Shown: positions 35,229 to 43,189 of the stretch, piece after piece
Layout: every line of letters starts with the position of its first letter
Position numbering within the stretch: position 1 is the stretch's first letter
Assembly (NCBI GenBank): GCA_046331245.1
Contig: JAXLRH010000004.1
Coordinates: forward strand, 186,001 to 250,000
From: SSF14 sp046331245
GTDB lineage: Bacteria > Actinomycetota > Acidimicrobiia > Acidimicrobiales > Microtrichaceae
Length of the DNA: 64,000 bases
Reading direction: 5' to 3'
Made by a program: the position numbers and the translations under genes
The notes under the pieces: generated by a model
What the model was told of the DNA's origin: nothing
Databases searched by the model: none
Seen by the model: only the letters and a program-made list of their open reading frames with translations

Positions 35229-36680
35229 ATGGACGACGTGCGGTCACAGCGCTGGTTGGCGATGAGCCACCCGGCCACGGTGGTCGGCGTCGTGCTGCTC
35301 GTCGTCAACGACCGCGTGCTCAAGCACGCGTTCGGCAACTGGTTCACGGGCAAGCTGTCCGACGTCTGCGGGCTCTTCGTGTTCGTGCTGCTCCTCAGTG
35401 AGCTCGCCTCGCTGGCGATGCCGAGGCGCCGGGCGGGCGTGATCGGCTTCGTCGCGGGTGCGACGTTCTTCGCCGCGACCAAGGTCTCGGCGGGGGTCGC
35501 GGCCTGGGTGTCGGGAGCGCTGACGGCGACGATCGTCCCGTCGAGGATCATCGCCGACCGCACCGACCTGCTCGCGCTCGCCGTCCTCGTGCCGGCGTGG
35601 CGGTTGTGGACCTCGTACCGCGATCGCACCGAGCTGACGGTGCGGCTGGGGATGCTGATGACGTGCGTCACGGTGGTGGCCGCGGCGAGCAGCTCGGAAG
35701 CGGCGTTCGCCGTGACCACGGTGGGCGCCGGACACGGCCGCCTCGGCGCCGGTCTCTACACGAGCGAGGACCACGGGCGGACGTGGAAGATCGACCGGCT
35801 GACGAGCCAGCCCAGCCCCACCCATCGGGTCGCGCGCACGTCCGCCTGCTCGCAGCGCACCAAGGTGTGCTTCCGCATCGCCGACGACCTCGCGATCGAA
35901 CGTCGCGACCGGCCGGGGGGCGAGTGGGTCGAGGACTACGTGCTGTCGGACGGGCGAGCCGGCTACGTCGGCCGCGTGCAGGGCATCATCGACGGGCTGG
36001 CCGCGTACACCTCGATGCGGGCGTACGACATCGCCGTGCTCGACGAGAAGGGCGCGACGACCGTCGTGGTGGCGGCGGGCGAGGAGGGCGTGGCCGTCCG
36101 ATCGGCCGACGGCAGGTGGAGCCGACGGGCCGTGGGGGATGCGGTGCCCGAGCCGCTCTCCGGCGACTTCCGCGTCCTGGTGGACGATCTCTACGCCGAC
36201 TGGCTCGTCGTGCTGCTGGCGTTCGGCCTCGTCTCGTGGACCGAGGACTCGTTCCGAGCGCCGACGGCGAAGCGGCCGATCGGCCCGAACCGACGGAGCA
36301 AGGCCCCGGCGCGTCCGGGAGTCCGCCCGTTGGTGAAGGGGATCGCCGCCGCCGTCGCCGGCGGTGTGGCGTGGCTGTTCGTCCCGGCGCTCCTGCCCAC
36401 GGCCGCAGCGACGATCGTCGGGTTGTCGCCCCTCGTCGCCGTCGCCCTCGCGTTCGCGCAGGGGTATCAGGACGGCGATCTCTCGAAGGTCCTCCGGCTC
36501 TCGGTGGCCATGGCGGCGGGGGTGGTGTTCGTCATCCTGCAGATCCTCTGGATCGCCGGCGTGGTGTGGGGCCAGTTCACGATCCGTGTGATCGAGTTCC
36601 TGGTGATCGGCGCCGTGATCGTCGGGGGCCGCAGGTTCATCGAGATCCAGATGGCGTCGCTCGCCGAGGACGACGACTGA
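35229..36680 (+). CDS. Polytopic membrane protein with embedded BNR/sialidase-like repeat domain
   Basis: About 483 residues. N-terminal helices contain the pattern NDRVLKHAFGNWFTGKLSDVCGLFVFVLLL, shared with a widespread uncharacterised membrane family (NDxxLKxxxxxWLTGKLSD). The central extracytoplasmic part carries a beta-propeller-type repeat (GLYTSEDHGRTWKIDRL) and a second hydrophobic block forms the C-terminal third. Function unknown. GTG at 35175 is an alternative start in the same frame; I took ATG 35229 because homologue-like residues begin there. Confidence 0.65.
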   Translation: MDDVRSQRWLAMSHPATVVGVVLLVVNDRVLKHAFGNWFTGKLSDVCGLFVFVLLLSELASLAMPRRRAGVIGFVAGATFFAATKVSAGVAAWVSGALTATIVPSRIIADRTDLLALAVLVPAWRLWTSYRDRTELTVRLGMLMTCVTVVAAASSSEAAFAVTTVGAGHGRLGAGLYTSEDHGRTWKIDRLTSQPSPTHRVARTSACSQRTKVCFRIADDLAIERRDRPGGEWVEDYVLSDGRAGYVGRVQGIIDGLAAYTSMRAYDIAVLDEKGATTVVVAAGEEGVAVRSADGRWSRRAVGDAVPEPLSGDFRVLVDDLYADWLVVLLAFGLVSWTEDSFRAPTAKRPIGPNRRSKAPARPGVRPLVKGIAAAVAGGVAWLFVPALLPTAAATIVGLSPLVAVALAFAQGYQDGDLSKVLRLSVAMAAGVVFVILQILWIAGVVWGQFTIRVIEFLVIGAVIVGGRRFIEIQMASLAEDDD

Positions 36681-36738
36681 CGCTGCGGTACCGGCCGCGC
36701 CCGGCGGGGGCGCGCTTGGCGATGCCGGACGGGTCTGC

Positions 36739-36744
36739 CACGCT
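36739..36744 (+). promoter_or_regulatory. -10-like box CACGCT, leaderless start
   Basis: CACGCT, 6 nt, ATG at 36751. Weak -10 (first T missing) but spacing matches the other leaderless starts. Confidence 0.25.
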
Positions 36745-36750
36745 GGGCGC

Positions 36751-37140
36751 ATGGCTGACGTGACCGTGTACCACAACCCCAACTGCAGCTCCTCGAAGAC
36801 CGCCCTGGCGATGGCGGCCGACGCCGGCATCGACGTCGACGTCGTGCAGTACCTCAAGACCAAGCCCGACGCCGACGAGCTCCGCGGCATCGTCGCGAAG
36901 CTCGACGGCCCCGTCACCGAGATGGTCCGACGCGACGCGAACTTCGCGAAGCTCGGCCTCACCGACGCGGACGTCGAGACGGCCGATCAGGTCGTGGCGC
37001 TCCTGGCCGAGCACCCGGCGCTCCTGCAGCGCCCGATCGTCGTGCGTGGCGACCGGGCCGTGGTCGGCCGCCCGAAGGAGCGCATCGCCGCGCTGCTGGG
37101 CACCGACGGTGACGGCACGGCGAGGTCCGGGAGCTGGTGA
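36751..37140 (+). CDS. ArsC/Spx-family thioredoxin-fold protein
   Basis: 129 residues. N-terminal VTVYHNPNCSSSKTALAMA carries the ArsC-family Cys, and LLQRPIVVRGDRAVVGRP the cis-Pro region and late Arg. Homologous to arsenate reductase ArsC/YfgD/Spx. The Cys is followed by Ser residues, so the usual single-Cys glutaredoxin-coupled mechanism is possible, but arsenate reduction is not established and no other ars gene is nearby. Its stop overlaps the following ATG by 4 bp. Confidence 0.85.
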   Translation: MADVTVYHNPNCSSSKTALAMAADAGIDVDVVQYLKTKPDADELRGIVAKLDGPVTEMVRRDANFAKLGLTDADVETADQVVALLAEHPALLQRPIVVRGDRAVVGRPKERIAALLGTDGDGTARSGSW

Positions 37141-37947
37141 TGCCGGCGGCTGGGGCCGCCGCGCTCGCCGAGCGGGCCGGCGGTGCGCCGGAGGATCGGG
37201 AGGCCGATCTGTTCGAGACGGGCGACGCGCCCAACTGGTCGTTGACGATCGCGATCGCCGCCGTCTTCCTCGTGGTGCTCGTCGTCGGGGTCGTCGCGCT
37301 CGTCGATCCCGGCCGCACGTCCGGCGCCGAGCGCTCGCGGCCCTCGGCCGTGGCGCCCGTGACGACGCAGCGCCCGCAGGCGACCACGACGGCGCCCGCC
37401 GCCTCGACCACGGTCACCCCGACCACGGTCACCCCGACCACGGCGGCGCCCCCGACGGCACGGCGGCGCCCACGACCACCGCCCACCACGGCCGCTCCGG
37501 CGACCTCGGTGCCGGCGACGCCCGTCGTGGTGACCGTGCCCGAGCAGCCGGTTCGCGTCGAGCTCGCGACCTGGCCGGCCGTGACGCACGGCCCCGGCCG
37601 CGTCGACGCATCCGTCGACGGGCCGGACAGCTCCACCTGATGTCCGCGGTGTCCAGGTCGCGGTCCCACGGGACGGTCGCTCGGTCGCCTCCCTGCTCGA
37701 CGGCGCCGCGGCGCAGGTGCGCCGTGACCTCGGCGGCACCCTCACCCTCGGTCCGGCGTCCGACGTGAGCGGCGCGTCGGCGCGCCGATTCTCGGTCGCC
37801 GTGCGCGGCGGCACCATCGAGGCGCTGGTGACCTACCGCTCCGGCGTGCTCTTCACCGTGTCGATGTTCGCGCCGGGCGCCGGTGGGCCGTCGGCCGCGG
37901 CGAGCGCCGCGTTCGACGCCGTCCTGGCGTCGTTCCGCCTCCTCTGA
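37137..37947 (+). pseudogene. Membrane protein of unknown function, interrupted by a frameshift
   Basis: Reads in two frames: 37137-37640 gives an N-terminal cytoplasmic stretch, one transmembrane helix (LTIAIAAVFLVVLVVGVVALV) and a long Thr/Pro/Ala linker, ending abruptly; an overlapping frame that continues through 37947 encodes VQVAVPRDGRSVASLL...SFRLL, a folded-looking extracytoplasmic domain. A single-base slip near 37610-37640 would join them into a protein of about 270 residues with the same plan as the gene at 29508. Probably a sequencing error rather than decay, because other indels cluster just downstream. Confidence 0.5.
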
Positions 37948-37976
37948 TCGGGGGACTGCCCCCGGTGTGGATCGGG

Positions 37977-37982
37977 TAGGTT
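37977..37982 (+). promoter_or_regulatory. Candidate -10 TAGGTT for superoxide dismutase
   Basis: TAGGTT about 43 bp before the ATG, in a leader with an AATGAGGAAACC ribosome site. No clear -35. Confidence 0.3.
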
Positions 37983-38024
37983 GACCCGGAGCCCCGAAGA
38001 GCTCCCGCAAAGAATGAGGAAACC

Positions 38025-38604
38025 ATGGCTTTTGAACTCCCGCCGCTGCCGTACGCGATGGACGCGCTCGCTCCGCACATCTCCCAGGAGACGCTCGAGT
38101 ACCACTACGGCAAGCACCACCAGACCTATGTCACCAACCTGAACAACCTCGTCGCCGGCACCGACAACGAGTCGAAGTCGCTGGAGGACGTGATCCTCGC
38201 CGCCGACGGTGGCCTGTTCAACAACGCCGCGCAGGTGTGGAACCACACCTTCTACTGGAACTCGATGTCGCCCTCCGGCGGCAGCGGAGCCCACCAATGA
38301 GCTCGCGGACAAGATCAACTCGGCGTTCGGCAGCCTCGACGGCTTCAAGGAAGGGATTCGCGGAGGCCGGCACCACGCAGTTCGGCTCGGCTGGGCCTGG
38401 CTCATCGAGGGCGACTCCGGCCTCGAGATCACCAAGACCGCCAACGCCGACCTCCCCCTGAAGCACGGCCAGAAGGCGCTGCTCACGATGGACGTGTGGG
38501 AGCACGCGTACTACATCGACTACCGCAACGCCCGCCCGAACTACATCAAGACGTTCCTCGACAGCCTCATCAACTGGGAGTTCGCCGCAGCGAACCTTGG
38601 CTGA
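38025..38604 (+). pseudogene. sodB: Fe/Mn superoxide dismutase, frameshifted in this sequence
   Basis: N-terminal part is intact and unmistakable: ELPPLPYAMDALAPHISQET, then LEYHYGKHHQTYVTNLN with the first metal His and the QVWNHTFYWNSMSP helix. Beyond residue ~85 the coding frame switches three times (near 38288, 38350 and 38392), yet the pieces reassemble as ELADKINSAFGSLDGFKE / FAEAGTTQFGS / WAWLIEGDSGLEITKTANAD, ending DVWEHAYYIDYRNARP with the metal Asp and His. Corrected length would be near 193 residues, normal for the family. Each slip can be fixed by a single inserted or deleted G/C/A, so I believe the real gene is intact. Confidence 0.85.
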
Positions 38605-40005
38605 CGCCGACCGCCGCCGCGAGAGGCTGCGCGGCGGCGCTCGTCTGCCTCGTCACCGTCGTCGCGTTCGAGACGATGTCGGTGGCGACGATCATGCCCG
38701 ACGTGAAGGCCGACATCGGCGGCCTCTCGCTGTACGGATGGGCGTTCTCCGGCCTCGCCCTCGGCGAGGTCGTCGGCATCGTCATCGCCGGCTCGTGGGT
38801 CGATCGCGCCAACCCGGCGCCCCATCATGGCCGGCCTCGCCGTGTACACCGCCAGTCTGGTGGTGTCGGGCACCCTGGAAAACTCGATGTTCGTGGTGGT
38901 CGTCAGCCGCGTGCTACGGGGCTTCGGCTCGGGCACGGTGCCGGCTTCATCGCGTACATGCGTCAGGCGCGGGTTCCACGAGTCCAGGCAGGCGCCGCGT
39001 GTTCGCGTGGATGTCGACGGCGTGGGTGGTTCCGTCGCTCATCGGTCCGGCCGCAGCCGGGCTGATCGCAACACTGAGCTGGCGACTCGTGTTCCTCGGC
39101 CTGATCCCGATCGTGGTGGGCGTGGCGCGCTCGCCGTGGGTCCCATCTCGACGCTGGGTCGCCCGGAGGAGACGGCGGCGTCCCGCCCCGGCTTGGGCGC
39201 CCGCCGCACGATCGGGCTCGCCGCCGTCGCAGGTGGTGGGGGCCGGCGTGGCCCTGGGTGGGTTGCAGAGCACCAGCCTCGCCGTGCTCATAGCTCGCGG
39301 TCGTCGACGGCCCGGCTGGTGGGCGTTCCGTGGACTGACCCCGGCCAGGAACGCTCCGCCTCGCCGCCGGCCTGCCCGCCACCGTGGCGGCGGGGCATGT
39401 TGACGTTCGCGTTCCTCGGCGCCGGCGCGTTCGTGGCGCTCGGGCTCACCAACGTGCGCGGCACCTCCACGCAGTTCGCCGGGGTCGTGCTGTCGAGCGC
39501 CGCCTTCACGTGGACGGCCGGCGCGTGGACGTCGGCGCGGCTCATCGCGAGCGTCGGCCCACGGGCGCTCGTCACCGCGGGGATGACGATCGTGACGGTC
39601 GGCGTCGCTGCCATGTCGGCGGTCATCGCGACCTCGGTCAGCCCGTGGTTCGCAGTGGGAGCGTGGCTCCTCGGCGGCCTCGGCATCGGCCTCGCCTACT
39701 CGCCGTTGTCGCAGGCGGCGCTCTCCGCTGCCGAGCCGGGCGAGATGGGCGCTGCGACGGCGGCGCTCCAGCTGAGCGACGTCCTCGGGTTCGCCGTCGG
39801 CACCGGGCTCGGCGGCGCGATCATCGCGCTCGCCGATCGCCACGACGTCCGGGTCGGCGGCTCCACGGTGCACGCCGGTGTGGCGATGGTGTGGCTCGTC
39901 ACCGGCGCCGTCGGTGTGCTCGGCGCGCTCACGGCGCGGCGCATGGACCGCTGGCTGTCGGGCGGGAACGACGATCAGGCGCCGGCGATCGACGCCCACA
40001 CCTGA
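38597..40005 (+). pseudogene. MFS transporter, frameshifted in this sequence
   Basis: Hydrophobic segments typical of a 12-14-helix major facilitator are spread over all three frames between 38.6 and 39.4 kb: VTVVAFETMSVATIMPDV and SLYGWAFSGLALGEVVGIV in one, SMFVVVVSRVLRGFGSGTV in another, VVPSLIGPAAAGLIATLSW in the third. From 39384 to 40005 it is a single clean frame with further helices (MLTFAFLGAGAFVALGL, PWFAVGAWLLGGLGIGLAY). The DHA-like pattern LRGFGSG and the domain layout suggest drug/solute export. At least five indels are needed, clustering with those in the neighbouring genes. 3' end overlaps the convergent gene by 31 bp. Confidence 0.75.
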
Positions 40006-40796
40006 CGCGCGACGGCGTCCGGGGCGGCGGCGACCTCGCCGTGGTCCACCTCGACGAGCCGGCCGGTGAACGACGCGAGCGCGGTGGCCCCATGCTCGGC
40101 CATCACGCCGACGCGCCACTCCCAGTATCGGTGGACCTTGTCGGCGTCGGCCTCGTCGCTGTCTCGACGACGCAGGACGAGGGAGCGTTCCGCCGTCGCC
40201 CGGACGCTCGCCGCGACGTCGGTGCGGACGTGCACGACGGTGGCACTGGGAAGGACGCGGGCGATGAGATCGACGTGCTCGAGGTGGACTGCCCCCTCGA
40301 CGACGCGGCGGGGCCGGTGCGGGCGCTCCTCGCCGGCCAGGCTGCGACGTGCCGACTCGTAGCTCGGGGTGAGGTCGGCCTCGGACAGCCATTCGGCGTA
40401 GCCGGGCACGTGCCACCGCTCCTCGTGACGGAGCGACACGAACGCGAACGGGTCGACGGCGTTGGGTGTCGTCCCGGCTCGTAGCGCGTCGCCCAGGCCC
40501 TCGGTGGCGGGCAGCCCGACGACGAACACGGGCGCGTGCTCGGGGCCGCGGTCGGCCGGCGGCTCGTCGCCCGCCGGGGCGGCGCGTGCCGCGAGCTGGG
40601 CGACGAGGTCGCGTCGCACCCGCAGGCGCCCGGCCCTCGTGAGCCGCGCCTCGCGGTCGAGCGAGCGGGTGAGCACGTCGAGCGGCTCGCTCCACGCGAG
40701 CCCGCCGAAGTCCTCGCTGCGGGTGCGATGGATCGCGCGGGTGACCACGTCGTGGGCGGCGATCTCGGGCCGTCGATCGAGCCAGCGCTGCAGCAT
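39975..40796 (-). CDS. Sulfotransferase-like protein with degenerate nucleotide loop
   Basis: About 273 residues. The layout resembles PAPS-dependent sulfotransferases: a beta strand and loop APVFVVGLPATEGLG where the 5'-phosphosulfate loop normally sits (here lacking the Ser/Gly-Thr-Thr pattern), and VVHVRTDVAASVRATAERS near the 3'-phosphate strand (Arg and Ser). Because the loop is altered, activity is uncertain. TACAGT 7 nt before the ATG supports this start. Alternative: a P-loop-like glycan modification enzyme of another kind. Confidence 0.55.
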   Translation of the reverse strand: MLQRWLDRRPEIAAHDVVTRAIHRTRSEDFGGLAWSEPLDVLTRSLDREARLTRAGRLRVRRDLVAQLAARAAPAGDEPPADRGPEHAPVFVVGLPATEGLGDALRAGTTPNAVDPFAFVSLRHEERWHVPGYAEWLSEADLTPSYESARRSLAGEERPHRPRRVVEGAVHLEHVDLIARVLPSATVVHVRTDVAASVRATAERSLVLRRRDSDEADADKVHRYWEWRVGVMAEHGATALASFTGRLVEVDHGEVAAAPDAVARQVWASIAGA

Positions 40797-40803
40797 CGGA
40801 GCG

Positions 40804-40822
40804 ACTGTAGGCGTGGCAGGCT
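40804..40822. promoter_or_regulatory. Back-to-back leaderless promoters
   Basis: Minus strand: TACAGT (40804-40809), 7 nt before ATG 40796. Plus strand: CAGGCT (40817-40822), 7 nt before GTG 40830. The whole intergenic gap is 33 bp. Confidence 0.4.
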
Positions 40823-40829
40823 GGGCCCC

Positions 40830-41525
40830 GTGAGTGACCCCAGCGATCTGCCGCCCATGATCCCGTTCGGGCGGCGGCCCTCGTCCGCCGGCCAGGCCTA
40901 TCTCGTGCGTCCCGGCGACGACGGTGAGGGCACCGGCCCCGGCGTGCTCGTCCTTCATTCGTGGTGGGGGCTCACCCCGGGCATCAAGGACTTCTGCAAC
41001 CGGCTGTGCGACGAGGGCTTCGTGGTGCTCGCGCCGGACCTGCTCGACGGCAAGCTGCCCGAGACCGCCGCCGAGGCGGAGGTGGAGCTGTCCGAGTCCG
41101 ACCCGAACGCGACGGCCGCGCTCATCATCTCGAGCACCGTGGCGCTGCGGTCGGCCTGCGAGGACCCGTCGGGGCCGGTGGCCGTGGTCGGCTTCTCGAT
41201 GGGTGCATCGTGGGCGCTGTGGGCGGCCACCCGCCAGCCCGACTCGTTCTCGAAGGTCGTCGCCTACTACGGCAGCCAGACGATCGACTTCTCCGACCTC
41301 CGCGCCCAGGTGCAGGGCCACTTCCCCGAGCACGACGCGCTCGTCAGCCCCGACGACATCGTGCTGCTGGAGGCCGACCTGTTCGAGCTCGGGCACGAGC
41401 CGGAGATGTGGCACTACGAGGGCGTGCACCACTGGTTCGCGGAGCCCGGCGTCGAGGGCTTCCACGACGAGCCGGCCGCCGCGCTCGCGTGGGAGCGCAC
41501 GGTCGAGTTCCTCACGCGGGCCTGA
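40830..41525 (+). CDS. Dienelactone hydrolase-family alpha/beta hydrolase
   Basis: 231 residues, a standard length. The oxyanion region is GPGVLVLHSWWGLTPGIKD, the nucleophile elbow GFSMGAS has Ser near residue 123, the acidic residue lies near the DDIVLLEADLFE segment and the His in HYEGVHHWFAEPG. Canonical dienelactone hydrolases use a Cys nucleophile; here Ser replaces it, as in many paralogues with broad esterase activity. Start GTG fits the leaderless spacing. Confidence 0.88.
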   Translation: MSDPSDLPPMIPFGRRPSSAGQAYLVRPGDDGEGTGPGVLVLHSWWGLTPGIKDFCNRLCDEGFVVLAPDLLDGKLPETAAEAEVELSESDPNATAALIISSTVALRSACEDPSGPVAVVGFSMGASWALWAATRQPDSFSKVVAYYGSQTIDFSDLRAQVQGHFPEHDALVSPDDIVLLEADLFELGHEPEMWHYEGVHHWFAEPGVEGFHDEPAAALAWERTVEFLTRA

Positions 41526-41537
41526 ACGGCCCGTCCG

Positions 41538-42338
41538 CTACCAGAGCTGGTCGGCGTAGGTGTCGGTGCCGGGGATGGTGGGGATGAACGGCGCGGCCAG
41601 GGTGACGGTGGCGAGGCCCGACGCGTCGACGGCAGCCGCGTAGTCGACGAAGCGCTGCCAGTGCTGCGCCGGCTCGGTGTCGAGGAAGCACAGCTGCATG
41701 GTGCGCTGCAGGGTGCCGGGGCCCGAGCCGAGCTTCATCGGCGACGCGCCCTCGCCCTCGCGGGGGATGATCGGCCGCCAGGAGCACACGATGGCCACCG
41801 GCGAGTCGGCGTCGAGGAGGAGCGGGGCCCCCTCGGCGGCGAACCACTCGTCGAACTCGGGGTGCTTCACGCCCTCGGCGCGGTCGACGTGGATCGACAC
41901 GAGGCCGGCGAAGCGGTGGTCGAGCGCGAGCTCGACGGGCACGCCGTCGTCGTCGCGGTAGAAGTCACGCTGGTGCGTGTACAGAGCGGTGTGCGCGTGG
42001 ATGCGCTCCTCGAAACCCCGGCCGCTCTTGTAGAGCTCGAACACCTGTGGGGAGGTCCACGCGAAGTGCTCGGCCTCGTGGCCCTTCTGCACGAAGTAGG
42101 TGGCGAGGTAGCTGCCGGCGTCGGTGGGGACGGCGACGCCGGAGTTCTCGGGGAAGCGGAGGTCCTTGTAGGGACGTGTGGCCACCCACCTCGAACCGGC
42201 CAGGATGCCGGGCCCGATCATGCACCCGCCGTAGAAGTGATCGCGCTCGTACCAGCGGTTGTAGGCCACCTCGTGGCCGCGCTCGGGATCGACGAGGGTG
42301 TAGAGCATCGCCCCCAGCTTCACGGGATAGTCGTCCAT
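41538..42338 (-). CDS. Conserved protein of unknown function (ferredoxin-like alpha+beta barrel suspected)
   Basis: 266 residues. Contains two repeats that each begin with a strand and have a Trp/His-rich segment (EVAYNRWYERDHFYGGCMIGP; HPEFDEWFAAEGAPLLLDADSP), reminiscent of dimeric alpha+beta-barrel (EthD-like) proteins that bind lipids or heme-like cofactors. No catalytic motif visible. Divergent from a short-chain dehydrogenase over a perfect palindrome, so both may belong to one regulon, for example lipid or steroid catabolism; that is inference. Confidence 0.5.
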   Translation of the reverse strand: MDDYPVKLGAMLYTLVDPERGHEVAYNRWYERDHFYGGCMIGPGILAGSRWVATRPYKDLRFPENSGVAVPTDAGSYLATYFVQKGHEAEHFAWTSPQVFELYKSGRGFEERIHAHTALYTHQRDFYRDDDGVPVELALDHRFAGLVSIHVDRAEGVKHPEFDEWFAAEGAPLLLDADSPVAIVCSWRPIIPREGEGASPMKLGSGPGTLQRTMQLCFLDTEPAQHWQRFVDYAAAVDASGLATVTLAAPFIPTIPGTDTYADQLW

Positions 42339-42344
42339 GCGGCT

Positions 42345-42366
42345 ACCGTACCTGACGGTCCGTCAG
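42345..42366 (-). promoter_or_regulatory. Leaderless promoter with overlapping palindrome CTGACGG-T-CCGTCAG
   Basis: TACGGT (42345-42350) lies 6 nt before the ATG at 42338. A perfect palindrome with 7-bp arms around one central base (42352-42366) directly abuts it, where a repressor would block polymerase. The arms resemble TetR-type operators; the same site is about 56 bp upstream of the divergent SDR gene at 42422. Confidence 0.55.
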
Positions 42367-42421
42367 ATTCGGGCGGCGGAACGCGGGGCCGGCAGGTCGG
42401 TTCGGCACGGAAGGGTGGAGC

Positions 42422-43171
42422 ATGCGATTCGAAGGTCGGTCAGTGATCGTGACGGGGGCGGCGTCGGGCCTCGGCCGGGCGGTGTCGCTGCTGTTGGCGT
42501 CCGAGGGCGCGAAGGTGTTCGGCGCGGACCTCAACGAGACCGGGCTCGCCGAGACGCGCGACCTCGTCACCGCGGCCGGCGGCACGATGTCGTTCGGCGT
42601 GGGCGACATCTCGGACCGCATGACGGCGCACGGCCTCGTGGCCAACGCGATGGACGAGTTCGGCCAGCTCGACGTGCTGATCAACAGCGCGGGCGTGCTG
42701 CGCGCCGGCCACGTGGTCGACTTCACCGAGGCCGACTACGACCTCGTGTTCAACGTGAACGTCCGCGGCACCTTCTGGATGTGTCAGGCCGCCATCCCGC
42801 ATCTGCTCGACTCCCAGGGCAACATCGTCAACGTGGCGTCCAACGCCGGGCTCATGGGCCAGGCGTTCACCGCGGTGTACGCATCCTCGAAGGCGGCGGT
42901 GGTGAACCTCACGCGCTCGCTGGCGATGGAGTTCGTGAAGCAGAAGATCCGCATCAACGCCGTGGCGCCGGGCGGCATCAACACGCCGCTGGTCGCGGCA
43001 TCGGTGTTCCCCGAGGACACCGACTGGAGCCTCGTGCAGCCGTACATGGGCCACCGCAAGATGTCCGAGCCCGAGGAGATCGCCGCGGTCATCGCGTTCG
43101 TGGCCTCGAGCGACGCGTCGGCGATGCACGGCGCCATCGTGAGCGCCGACTGCGGCCTCACCGCCGGCTGA
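42422..43171 (+). CDS. Short-chain dehydrogenase/reductase (SDR)
   Basis: 249 residues, classical SDR: cofactor motif VTGAASGLGRAVS, the NSAGV motif (DVLINSAGVLRAG), catalytic Ser and Tyr-x-x-x-Lys in AVYASSKAAV, and SADCGLTAG C-terminus like many NAD(H)-dependent enzymes. It reduces or oxidises a hydroxyl/keto group; substrate unknown. A GGAAGGGTGGAG ribosome site precedes the ATG. Confidence 0.93.
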   Translation: MRFEGRSVIVTGAASGLGRAVSLLLASEGAKVFGADLNETGLAETRDLVTAAGGTMSFGVGDISDRMTAHGLVANAMDEFGQLDVLINSAGVLRAGHVVDFTEADYDLVFNVNVRGTFWMCQAAIPHLLDSQGNIVNVASNAGLMGQAFTAVYASSKAAVVNLTRSLAMEFVKQKIRINAVAPGGINTPLVAASVFPEDTDWSLVQPYMGHRKMSEPEEIAAVIAFVASSDASAMHGAIVSADCGLTAG

Positions 43172-43189
43172 CGCCGACCGTCAGTCGCC

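Noticed and set aside
38025..38604. True degradation of superoxide dismutase into a pseudogene
   Set aside because: Reassembled reading frames match the family residue for residue with simple single-base corrections, which favours sequence error.
39384..40484. Plus-strand frame across the MFS end and the sulfotransferase-like gene
   Set aside because: Spans two genes in a third frame and has shadow composition.
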